A stretch of DNA of 64,000 nt. Origin: Enoplosus armatus (Eukaryota; Chordata; Actinopteri; Centrarchiformes; Enoplosidae). A program made the translations under genes and the position numbers. Shown piece by piece: positions 22,230 to 33,300 of the stretch (positions are counted from its first letter, which is position 1; every line of letters starts with the position of its first letter). The stretch is from positions 28,885,554 to 28,949,553 of the forward strand of contig NC_092180.1 in assembly GCF_043641665.1 (NCBI RefSeq). Direction: 5' to 3'. The notes beneath the pieces are model-generated. The model saw only the letters and a list, made by a program, of their open reading frames with translations, searched no databases and had not been told where the DNA came from.

Positions 22230-22910
22230 AGTAAGTGATTGAGGTAATTCCTGGAATAAATATTGACTAAATTCCGGATTTCATATCACTAGACCCTTTT
22301 AACCTATCCTAACCCTAAGGGGCCAGGCTAGTGCTAGTCAACTAGCAAGCCACCAAAATGCTCAAAAAACAAGTCTACTCCAATCGACTCACAATTGCCT
22401 GAAACGACTCTCTGGAAGGACTATTTTCTTAGGGATTTTTCTCCTCCCTCCACACTTTCGCTTGAAATTCGCCCCATTCATTTCCTATGGAGGATGTCTG
22501 CCAATCCTATCTCCACTTAGGAAGGTCGTAGAGACCCGTAGGTGGTACCGTTGGAAAGGCAATATTCGATATATGCTAGACGGACGTTTGTCCATGTCCG
22601 ATATCTCCCGAACCAAAGGTCCTAGAGACTTGAAAACAGCTTCCGTCTGCCATAATTCGACTCTCTACGACCTTCCGTTCCCGAGATACAAAACTTTTGT
22701 ACCAAAGGAAGTGACGTAGCTCCGGACCGGAAGGTCGAGTCAGGGGTGGTACCGTTGGAAGCCCCGTAGCCGATATGGGGGGTTACATCTTGGTTTCATC
22801 TCTCTATGACCTTCCTATCTGAAGTTAAATAGTTTTGTCTCCCTTTTGTCCAGGCGGACAAATCTCTTTTTACCCCCTAACTCCTAACCCTAAACCCTAA
22901 CCCTAACCAG
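22230..22910 (+). repeat. Repeat unit bordered by telomere-like tracts
   Basis: Two related segments both contain GGTGGTACCGTTGGAA (about 22540 and 22746) and a GGAAGGTCG phrase (22522 and 22730), so there is a duplication about 206 bp apart. Telomere-like CCTAACCCTAA motifs lie just before (22307-22320) and after (22873-22908). An 85-codon open frame at 22462-22719 has no recognisable domain. Confidence 0.5.
22873..22908 (+). repeat. Short interstitial telomere-like tract
   Basis: Imperfect CCCTAA repeats, about five units including CTAACCCTAAACCCTAACCC. A second, shorter tract is at 22307-22320 and another at about 36844-36862. Confidence 0.7.
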
Positions 22911-23700
22911 TCAGTGCTGAAGGACCTCTTGGATACAGAGATGGATAAGCGAATACCTTCCACTTATGCAAGAGAGATGTAAATGTTTGAACCCCAAAAG
23001 CAACTTTACCAAAGATGACCTAGTGTCAATCATAGACAACACCGTCCCCAGAAACTCTTGGCTCCTTGGGCGGGTTGTTGAAACCTTGCCCAGATCAAAA
23101 AGTCTTGTGCAAAGCGTCATGGTGAAGACTAAATCAAGTACTTTCGCGAGACCAGTAAATAACCTGTCTTCTCTTGGAAGCTGAACCTAGAACTTACTTT
23201 ACTTTATTACTTTAGTTTCATTTTGATTAATTGGCTCAGTTTTTGTTTTTTAGGTAATTGTTCTCCTATATGGCTAACAATTAGGGCTGGTAAGTTAGAG
23301 CCAATTCAGTTTGATATGCATTTTAATGCCTGCTAGATGCCAACAGGATACGGCACCCCTATTAAAGAGGAACTGAGGCCTTAAGAAGGGGGGTTAGTAC
23401 TGGAAGCGAGAGTGAGAACAGAAGCCAACAGTTTTTTGACCATATTTTATTCATGAAGTTTAGTTGTAAAAAAAACCCAGGTTGATCAAATAGGAATAAA
23501 GAAAGAAATGAAGAGGGAGAAGCTTTATTTTGTAGGATGCTGTCATTTACATTTAGAAGGACCGTAGTTCCTGTTTTCTGTGGTTGTGGATTATAAACGC
23601 TATAAGGAATTTGTTAGTTTGTTTTGTTTGTTTGAACATGAGTCTGAATTCTCCCTCTGTCTCTGTGCTGGCTGGCCACTTGAAAAAAGTGGCAAGCCGC
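22910..23700 (+). pseudogene. BEL/Pao pol C-terminal remnant with following LTR-like sequence
   Basis: The open stretch 22966-23184 reads DDLVSIIDNTVPRNSWLLGR, then LPRSKSLVQSVMVKTK and a final ARPVNNL. This is the pattern at the end of BEL/Pao integrases (D-V-P-R-N-S-W, V-K-T-K, R-P-V-x-x-L). The bases after the stop are AT-rich and may contain the 3' LTR, but no clear LTR end is visible. Confidence 0.6.
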
Positions 23701-24745
23701 TACAATATACTGTCATGATATGTGCACTTCAGTTACCATGGTAACACTACTCACATCATCATCCTTATCATATCATCATAACGTTACTTGACAGCATTAT
23801 TGTCAGTGTTAGCCAGCTTCTCCAAAATGGACAACAAAGAGAATACAAAAAGAAAAAGAAAGCAGAAGATATGTGAAGATGAGAATGTTGAAACGGTAGA
23901 CTTGTATACCTTGAAGTCATCTCCCACAACACTTGCAGGACTGCTGGCAAGGCATGATTCCTCCTAGTTTGGTGTCCAAGGTCCGGTTCAAGTTTTGTAG
24001 ATATTTTGAAGATCTACTGACAGTCAAATCTGTACTCTCAGTTGCACATCACTCATAGTGTCCCGTGGGTTTTCCCTGGAGGTGTCTCCTCCTCCTCTTC
24101 AATCACCATAAATTCAGCCATCGTCTTTTGTTCCAAAAATTATCTCACTCTTAAGAGACTAGTATAGTTCCTTTAAAGTTTTCTCAGGAAAATGGTTACT
24201 AATACTTAACTAGCTCAGGGTAAACACTTTCCCTTAAAACATCCTAAGGGAATCCTTCTGGTGATTTTATGCAACCCTTTTTTCTCAGGCATCCTTAGAT
24301 GATCCTTAGTGGTTTTATGCAACCGGACACAAATCTCCACTGACTCTAGAACTGCCCCTGAGTCAACATTAAAGCTCAGGAAAAAAACATCCCTTGGTAT
24401 TACTTCTTAAGAGTTTAAAGCATTGTAGTGACTACAGTGAGGGAGAGTGTCTCCCCCAGTTTCATAGACATCCTGCAGGACTGATTCTTCACCTTCAGGA
24501 ATTCCAAAGGGGGGTGAAGAACTCTCTTTGGGGAGACCTCTCCTGATCTGTTAACTGACTTTTCACATCTTGAATAGTAAAGGTGTCATTGGGACACTTT
24601 CTAGAGAAAGGACCAGGACTTTCTACCCCTGTGAAATACACATATTGTCAAGATAACAAAGTAACAGATGTGAAGTTACAACATGACTCTTCTGATTATT
24701 TTAGTTGAATATTAAAGGCAAAGAGGAGAGACTGAAAACATCACA

Positions 24746-24776
<31 letters not shown>

Positions 24777-25730
24777 ACACAGCCTCTTCTCTCTGTCCTT
24801 TTCACCTCTGATCCGGCCTGCGATAAGATGACCAGGCCTGTCGTTAAGTGCATTCCTGAGGAAGTAACACTATTATATTCAGCCTAAGCCTGAATCAACA
24901 TTAAAATAAGAGGTAAATTGAAATCAGTAAAACTGGAAAATAGTGTAACTCCGATCTGTGCAATGTAAGACGACTGAATTATTAATTCATGGGTTTCATA
25001 CATTGTGTACCATTTGGCCACAGTGCCATCTGCTGACCGTAGAGAATGAGTCTCTGTTTACTAAGGATGCAATTCTAAGTGTGTAAAATGGTAGTTTATT
25101 ATAGTTTTAATGGTAGTTTAATTAAGTATTAACCCACTGTTCACCTATTAGCAACATTGGAAATGTATGTTAGTAGTCAGGAATGTTGGATAACTTCTTG
25201 AATGATTTTCTGAAATATGATTTGCTGCAAAACCACGTGTGCCCGGAATGATTTTGTAACTACTATGTTATAATATGTCCTGAATCATGATTGCATAGCC
25301 ATAGTGATGTTTGAGAGTATGTGAATTTTGCGTGTACAATTTAAATTCATTAGAGTCAGGAAACATGAACAGTAATATTAGCGTTTCAGACAAAGGAAAA
25401 GAGTTTCCATGCGAAACGCCTTCCTTCATCCCAAACTCCGCCTGTTTTGGCACAGTGTTAAAATAGCCTGATGATCTCCAGTCTTTGGGCTGGTCCTCAA
25501 CTTGAATTCAAGCATCATCTCTTAGTTATCTTCGTAATCAATGCACAATGTAACCCTTTTTTTAAGCAAGTCTCTGAGTGCCTCAGTGTTAAACTGAAGA
25601 GTTATTTCCTTTGATTTTTATCATTTTTGTACCACTAACCCTAACTCACGGTTTTGGATTATTTATTTATTTCAATTTGAAGGTGGTGCCCCCTTAGGTC
25701 AGGTTAGTAGGTCAACGGCCTGTCACAAGG
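23701..25730. other. Intergenic stretch without recognisable gene
   Basis: No open frame with family features. A 39-codon frame at 23827 (MDNKENTKRKRKQK) is too short to call. A TC microsatellite lies at 24748-24778. The phrase ATTTTATGCAACC occurs twice (about 24264 and 24312), suggesting an old repeat. Confidence 0.6.
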
Positions 25731-26507
25731 TGTGATGGCCACGGCCACACAGGGTAATAAAATCCCAATTCACACTCTCTCACCTTATTAGTTTTGTAAA
25801 CATACTCAGGTAATTTAATTTGCAGTCATCAAAACTTTATCAATTAACATCACAATTTTTTGATTGGTAATTTGTTATATTGATCATTTGTTTCTTTGAG
25901 TTACCATGGTTGTTGTTCCTGGTCCAGCAAAAGGCGTGGCTGAGGGCTCTTAAATCCTGGAGCCAGCTCATCGGGCCAAACCATGTGCTGCCTTGTCATG
26001 GGGGGATTTGGGTTTAATTAGTTTTGCTTTGTATTTAGTTGTAGTTGGTGTCCATTTTGTTTACCCTTTGCATTTTACTTGGTTTGGCTGAGCTTCTATA
26101 TATGTTCCCTTGTGTGTCATTGTGGGAGGTAAGTTTGTTCAGTTAACACCTTGTTTAGTTGTTATATTGAATATAGTTATGTTGGGTGGACCTCTTTTAT
26201 AGGCCTCATTATCAACACCTTGGTTTACAATGTTTTTGCATTGTAAATACCTAGAGTCTGGTTCTGCTCGAGGTTTCTGCCTCTTAAAAGGAAGTTTTTC
26301 CTTGCCACTGTCACCAAAGTGCTTGCTCATGGTGGGAACTGTTGGGTCTCTGTAATAAAATTATTAAGAGTCAGTCTAGACCTGCTCTATTTGTGACTTT
26401 TGTTGCGCTATATAAATAAAATTGAATTGAATTGCATTTTTTGGATAAATAAAAACCCAGTTTTTCAACTCCTGTTTCCTTGTTACCTTACTGCTTGGTC
26501 CATGACA
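25731..26507 (+). mobile_element. Solo LTR carrying a nested L2 fragment
   Basis: Starts TGTGATGGCC, ends GGTCCATGACA and is flanked by CAAGG on both sides (25726-25730 and 26508-26512). Minus the nested L2 piece the LTR is about 580 bp. TATATATG-like and AATAAAAACC signals lie near the 3' part. TG...CA ends and a 5-bp duplication fit an LTR retrotransposon. Confidence 0.75.
26243..26434 (+). mobile_element. L2 3' end fragment nested in the LTR
   Basis: The last roughly 190 bp of the L2 3' UTR (GGTTTCTGCCTCTTAAAAGG ... CGCTATATAAATAAA) with ATTGA tail. TTGCATT occurs on both sides (26236-26242 and 26432-26438), a likely target duplication. A strongly 5'-truncated insertion. Confidence 0.88.
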
Positions 26508-26512
26508 CAAGG

Positions 26513-27298
26513 CTAACACAAATAGACAATCACTCACTCACATTCACACCTATGGGCAATTTAAAGTTGCCAGTTAAGCTAACCTGCACCATTATCACTA
26601 CATTGTTATGTGCTAGGCGTAGCATAAAACTCATACAGCAAGCCATCTCTCTTAACATCAGAGGGCAGCCAAATGAACTAGTGATCATGCTGTCCATGAC
26701 CATTTTGGTATTTTAATGGTTTCCAACACAATTAAGCGGCCGTTGAACACAGATTTGTTTCTAAGATAAATGATCTAGCTATGTTGAGGCTATGTTATAT
26801 TAGAAGATGTGGTTATATTAAGTAAGAAGCTAAGTTGAGCTGTTGGATGGAGTGTGTTTCTGATTAAACTCTTGAATAAATTTAAGTCTTCTATAGTTGT
26901 GGGCTAGAAAACCAACAATGTGCTCTGTAGTGCTAACAACAACAGTACTTCTTATTGTTGTAAAAAGCACATTCATTATAATGCAGTTTTGTACATGGTC
27001 AGTACAGAATATTTGTACACATTCCACATACTGCAATTCATACAAATGCCCATTTTAAAAAGATCCATGAAATGACACCTGCCTTTAGAAACCTGCAAAC
27101 ATACAACTGAAGAGTTTCAAAAGTGACATATCCACCATTTGTAAAAAGATAAAAACCTTGTTATGATGAATAGCACAAGTTAGCTTTTTATAAATGATAG
27201 ATTAGATAGAGCTGATTTGGCCAAATGATACTACTTCAGTTGTTATCTTTGTTTAACACTGATTGAGAGTAAGAGGTCTTCGGGAGGTGGTTGGTTCC
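26513..27298 (-). other. Region downstream of pcsk6 stop; probable 3' UTR and flank
   Basis: AT-rich, no gene seen. On the minus strand a possible ATTAAA polyadenylation signal lies about 585 bases after the stop (complement of 26712-26717). I saw no AATAAA closer to the stop. The 3' UTR end is therefore a guess. Confidence 0.35.
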
Positions 27299-27396
27299 TC
27301 ATCCATTCATCAGACAGGTACGGCAGCAGAACTGACGGTAAAGCTTCTTCTCACAGAGACGGTTGGACTTGACCATCTCACAGAACACCTCATCAG
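27299..27396 (-). CDS. pcsk6 terminal coding exon, PLAC domain
   Basis: 98 bp including [35 protein letters not shown], stop. With the last Cys of the preceding exon this gives the six-Cys PLAC (protease and lacunin) domain that ends PACE4. Acceptor CTGTCTGTCAG. Confidence 0.93.
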
Positions 27397-30300
27397 CTGA
27401 CAGACAGATCAGAACAGAGACAGAGAATCAGCTTAACTAAGTAAAGCTTGCGTTGATCTGCTTTGTAAAATATGATTGATTACCATTTTTGGTACCAATT
27501 ATAAGTGATTCAAGTGAGCTGACACACTTTACAATACGATTGTTCAATTCTGAACATGATCTGAAACCTGAGGCCCGATTTTCATGTGGTATTAACATGC
27601 AATCTTTATCTGGATAATGACATCTGATCACAGGGGCCTTTGCATTTATACTTATATAAATACATAATACCAATATGAAAATTCATTGTACTGCTGTATG
27701 GGATACTTGTTTTTTCAGAGGAAGTGCACAAGGAATATGTGACCTTTCAAATTATTGGACACATTTTTTGTGGTCACAAAAAGATGTGGTCACAATGTAC
27801 AGATGCCATTCACACTGACTGAGATTCAATTTAATTCAATTTAATTTTTTATAGCACCAAATCACAACAAAAGTAATCTCATGACACTTTACAAATAGAG
27901 CAGATCTAGACCGTACTCTTTATAATATTATTACAGAGACCCTACAGTTCCCATCCAATTGATAAATGAATGGTAAATGATCTCACTTAAATAGCACTTT
28001 TCAAGTGAAACAGCTAAGTCTCATTCACCCATTCACTCACTGATGGCGACCGAGGTGCCATGCAAGGTGCTGGTCTCCATCAGGAGAACCCATAGGGTTC
28101 AGTGTCTTGCTCAAGGACACTTCGGCATGACAGGGGTAGCCAGGGATCAAACCCCCGCTCTACCCTGCTCTACCTCTCGTGCGACAGTGCTAACCACTGC
28201 ACCACCGTGCCGCCCTTGATCAATGCAAGCCAGACCACCTCCAGAAGTGGTCTAGCCAATCAGATTGCATCCAGATGGTGTTCTGCATAAATTTATACCT
28301 GCATTAACACGTGTTTATCCTTATCCAGATTGCATGTTAATACCAGGTGTCAACATCTTACATTGAACTTTAAAAGGGGCCCTGTGGAATTTTCTTGTAG
28401 TTCTGTTTAAATTCAGTGTCATGCAATAACATTTTCAAAATCTTATCCTAAACTTCTCTTACTATTGTGAGGCTTGTTTGTACGAGTGTTCCAAGTCGGA
28501 TTCACCAAGCTCTCTTCAAAAAAAGTTGTGATAAATTCTTTGTTTCAGCCTGACAAATACCCATTGTTCATGAGGAGGAGTACATTTGTCAGATTTCATC
28601 ACTAGCATTATCTACTTTACTTCAAAACTGCCATATAATGCTATCTGTTCCACTCTGTCATTCACAAAAATGTTATGAAAGAGACAAAAGACGACTTTCA
28701 CGCTGCGGTGCTGCAAGTCCTGCTGTTGGAAATCAGCAGACAAAAACATTTAGCAGTAGTGATGTTAGAGGACTTTAACAATTAGAAAATATTAGTGGTA
28801 CAGCTGCCAACGATGTGTCATCAGAGCACAGCTGTACTGTGACAGACATAAAGAGGGAATGATTTGACAAAGTTGGTCAAGTAGGACTCGGTCAAGTAGA
28901 TGTGACAGTCGTGGAGATGTTAGATATTTTCCAACTAATTTGTTCGTACCTCAAACATGGTATATGCCACAAATGATCTTACATGCCAGAACAAATCTAT
29001 TTGTACGAATGGTTCTTGCATGAGACACATTGTGTGTATCCTTGAGGTCTAACAAATGTCTTTTTAATCTAAATCTAAATCTTAATCTTTAATCTAAATT
29101 GTGCATTGTTTACATTCATGTTTACTTGCTAGCAGTCTTCTTCTTTACCTACTGTTGATTCACAAAACAGCGTGAAACCAGGGGCAGGATGAGAAGCGTG
29201 TGCTCGTGTGTGTGTGTGCTACAAACAGAACGGGAACCCACTCTTAAAACATTGCTCTATTGCGCTACTAGTGGCCAAAAACTCCACAAGGTATCTTTAA
29301 GTATTTTGTTGTACAAATTAGACAGGGAGGTGAGTTGTTATACTAGTCTTAGTTAGCTGACATTATCTAAACATAAAATAGGTCAAATCATTTATTGGGG
29401 AAATGTTCACTTCCCAGTTAGAAAAAAAGCAAAGAAATTAATAGGACATTTTGAGACAAAAAGCTGTATGGAGCTCTTATCCAAGAGATCCTCCAGTATT
29501 GCCAGTAGACGTGTACAACATCACACAAAAACCCTAGGTGATGGGGGTTATAATTTCAAGCTCACCATTATTACAGGATGCATTCACAATACAAGTCCTG
29601 CTGACCAGACTATAACCCTCTTTGCATCTGGTGCAAGTAGTTCCGGGGCCACTGCAGCTCAGACAGTTTTCCTCACACCTGGAGAGTCAAAGTAAGATAA
29701 AAACCTGGACAACAGAGATGACATCAGACCCTAAACAAAAAACCTATTTCTTCCACTTCCTTTTATAGAAATGGTTGAGATTGGGGTACCCCCAAGCAGC
29801 AAAAGTATCATTAATTTAACTTTTAAATGAAAATACAACTGAAGCTGGTGTGTTCTGCCTTTTTACCAGAAATTATCAGGTGTATAATTCAAATGTAACA
29901 GTACGATCCAAGATTCCAATTTTACAGTGGATTTTAAGTTAAGAAGAAAAACATATCAAAATGATCCAGGTATGAACCAGTGACATCTGTATGACTGAGA
30001 ATCACGTACCTGTGACACATCTTATGAGGGATTCCTGCTGCCTCTCCAGAGTAGTAGCCAGGTGTACAGGTCTGCACACACCTCCACTCCTGCTGCATAC
30101 AGCCCTCAGCACACTGAATACACTCCTCCTTACCTGGCCCTGGGGAACACACGGAAAACTTAATGTCACACAAGAGGAAAACCTCAAGGTCATTGTACAA
30201 CACATAGCTATTTTGGAAAGACATGATCAAAGGTATTCACACCTGTACCTGAAACTCTTCAACTTTGTCTGCTAGGCCACATGTCTTCAAATCAGCATGT

Positions 30301-33300
30301 GCCATCACCAAGAGGTTTTATTTCTGGTGCTTCTGTGAAGGCACTGTAGAAACTGCACATACCTGGCAAACACACTGACCTGTACAAGTCCTACAAGAGA
30401 AATGGCATGGGCTGCACGTCATCTCTTCCAGATGGAAAAAGGTTCCATCGGTGCATTCAGGAACACAAGTCATCCCCGCCAGACTATAAAACAAGACCCC
30501 AAACTACATTACAATATGTTGTTTTAAACCAAAGTTCAAATATAAATGGCAGTCTAACTGTCCTTACATACCTGTAGCCTTCTCTGCAGGCAGTGCATCT
30601 GTCTGCATACCTCAGGCATCTCATACAGGTGTCATGACACTTCAGACACTGCCTCTGATCTGGCATAGACAGCATGCACAAGCATCAATACGGTGGTGGA
30701 AATAACACAAGTGGGCCTCCTGGATTTTCTTTACATCTATTTCATTTAAGACTTATTTACACATGTATTTATGTAAATAAAAAAACTAAGTATTATTTTC
30801 ATTCAATGTTTCACACAAAAACGCATTGTGTGTGTCCTTGAGGCCTAGCAAACATGTTGATTTGCATGTTGCATTTCCTTCCTCATAAAACATTTGCGAA
30901 GCCAGGTTTGTGAATATTTTGAAACCTGCATTGTTTGCATCCATGGTGGCTAGCTAGCAGTTTTCTTGTTCCCTGCCTTCCGCCGGCATATTGCTACATT
31001 TCTTGGTTCATTACTGCCACTTACTTTCAATCAGGGGAATAGTGCAGAGCCAAAAACTAAATAAGGACTCCCTAATAAAAACTTTGCTCCATAGCGTTAC
31101 CAGACTTCAAACTATAATATCAAAAAGTTTCAAATATTTACTTAAAATATTTCGGTAACATTTTATATTAAAAAGGTACACATATTCACCATTAATTAGT
31201 TGCTTCATAGCATGCATATTAGTAGCATACTGGCTCTTTATTAGCCATTATAAAGCACTTATTAATGCCTTATTCAGCATGACCATATTCTACAACTACT
31301 AGGCCATTAACTAAGAGTTTTCCCTCAATAACCTTCTAATTACTGCTTATTGATAGTAAGTAAGGAAGTTGTTGTACATCAATTACGATTTTTATGTGCT
31401 TTGCTCAGTATGGGCATTATAAGGTGGTCTCCCTTAATAACACTTCTCATTCTGTTATTCTCATGTTCTAACTCAGAATATGTTCTCCACTCTAAAGTGA
31501 GGTCTAATTCTCTAGTAGTGTGTCACTTGTTAACCATGCAAGTTCCCTATTCTAAAGTTGCCTCCTCTTCACACTTTGTAAATCCATTATAGCACAATTA
31601 TTGGTATAGGTATGCAAGTGTGACTGCCATTTTTAAAATTTGCAGTTGTATTATTGTATGGCATCCTTATATACACTTCTCTGATCATGTCAGTAACTCT
31701 AACTGTTTACATCCCAAATCCTACACCTAATGACAAAGGGTAAGCAGAAAACTTATGTAGTCTCTGGTGCTGTTGCCTGGTTTGTAATCAGATGTGGGGT
31801 TTAGGGCACTAAATGGAGCCCGTCTCTGAGAATCGTTTATATTTATTAAGTGTTATTAAGGGAGAATGATATTCTTGTGGTACTACCACCTTATGGAGGC
31901 CCATATCGAGCAAATTCATGTACAACAACTTCCTTAGTTAATATCAATAAGCAGTAATTATAAGGTTATTGAGGGAAAACTCTTAGTTAATAGCCTAGCA
32001 GTTGTAGAATATGGTCATGCAGAATAAGGCATTAATAAGTGCTTTATGATGACTAATAAAGAGCCAATATGCCACTAACATTCATGCTAAAACTAACTTG
32101 TTAATCTGTGTACCTTAATATAAAGTGTTACCAATATTTCATTTACATTTCTTTTAAATAAAACCCAACTGTTAAAAAATAGTCAGTGTTTTCTTGAAAA
32201 AAAAAGATGAGACTGCAACAGAAAAGGTTCCATTCAAACTTATTTACTACTCTTATTACTAACACTGATAGTATTTTTTGAATATGATTAGCACATGACC
32301 TCAGAATCAGCGAACCAACAGCAGGCCTCAGAGCATTTACTACTCAGCCGTGAGGAAACATCATGATTTGTCCATATAAGATGAATAATAGTCCCTCTAA
32401 CGAACTGTTAAAGGCTATTTGTGGTGTAATTACCTTGAACTTGGTGAGGTTTATGCCCACATAGTGACTAAACAACAAGTCATCAGTATGTAGAGTCAAC
32501 ACACGTTGCTTGTGTTGTGTTCTTATTACTGTTGCAACTAACTTGCTGATATGAATGAGAAACAAAAACATTTATGACTTTGTGAGGTAGTTTGAGTTTT
32601 TATTAGGTGGGGGAGATAACCTTTATTTCGATGATGATACCATCAATAACTACACACACCCCCACCCGCAAAAAGTTCCTTGGGCAAGACACTGAACGTG
32701 GGTGGTGGTGCGTGGGAGCTCGCTGCCATCATGTGTGTGTGACTGCGTGAATGAACGGCTTTGAATTTAAATATAGCCATTACTGTTACATATTTAATAA
32801 ATACATTCATAAAACTGATTTATTTTTAATAAAAGGCCAACTGAGTTTGGTTGACTTACTCTCATCAGCAAAGTAACCTGGGGGGCAGGTATCGATGCAG
32901 CTGGAGTTGAGTGTGTTAATGTAAAGGCCTCTTCGACAGGAGAGACAATCGCCAGCTAATCGGCCAACACATCTCTCGCAGCCTTTATAGCAGCGTCTAC
33001 AGCGACGAGATGCTATGTCCTCATGGTGTCCCAGTGGACAGTGGCTCACACAGGTTCTACACACACGTGGGACGTGCAAAGAGAATTAGAATTAGAATAT
33101 GGACATTTCTCAGAAGAGCTGCTCTTGGTAGAGAGATCATTTCATAGGTTAAACTGAGCTTCAGAACCTAAATATTTTGTAACACACTTACATAAATAAT
33201 TTAAAGTAATTGAACTTCAATTTGAATGGGCTTTGAAACATGACATCATTTAACACCTCATGATGTCTATCTACCTGCTGGTGGCAGCTTTTTCTCTACA

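Larger units (their letters stand above)
27550..28365. repeat. Possible MITE with inverted ends, split by L2 and SINE
   Basis: 27576-27612 contains TATTAACATGCAATC and TTATCTGGATAATG; 28318-28350 contains the inverted form (TTATCCAGATTGCATGTTAA). Between them are an L2 tail and a SINE. Looks like a short DNA transposon with terminal inverted repeats invaded by other elements. Ends and target duplication not resolved. Confidence 0.4.

Noticed and set aside
22462..22719. 85-codon plus-strand ORF as a gene
   Set aside because: No recognisable domain, overlaps a duplicated repeat segment and has no splice or promoter signs.
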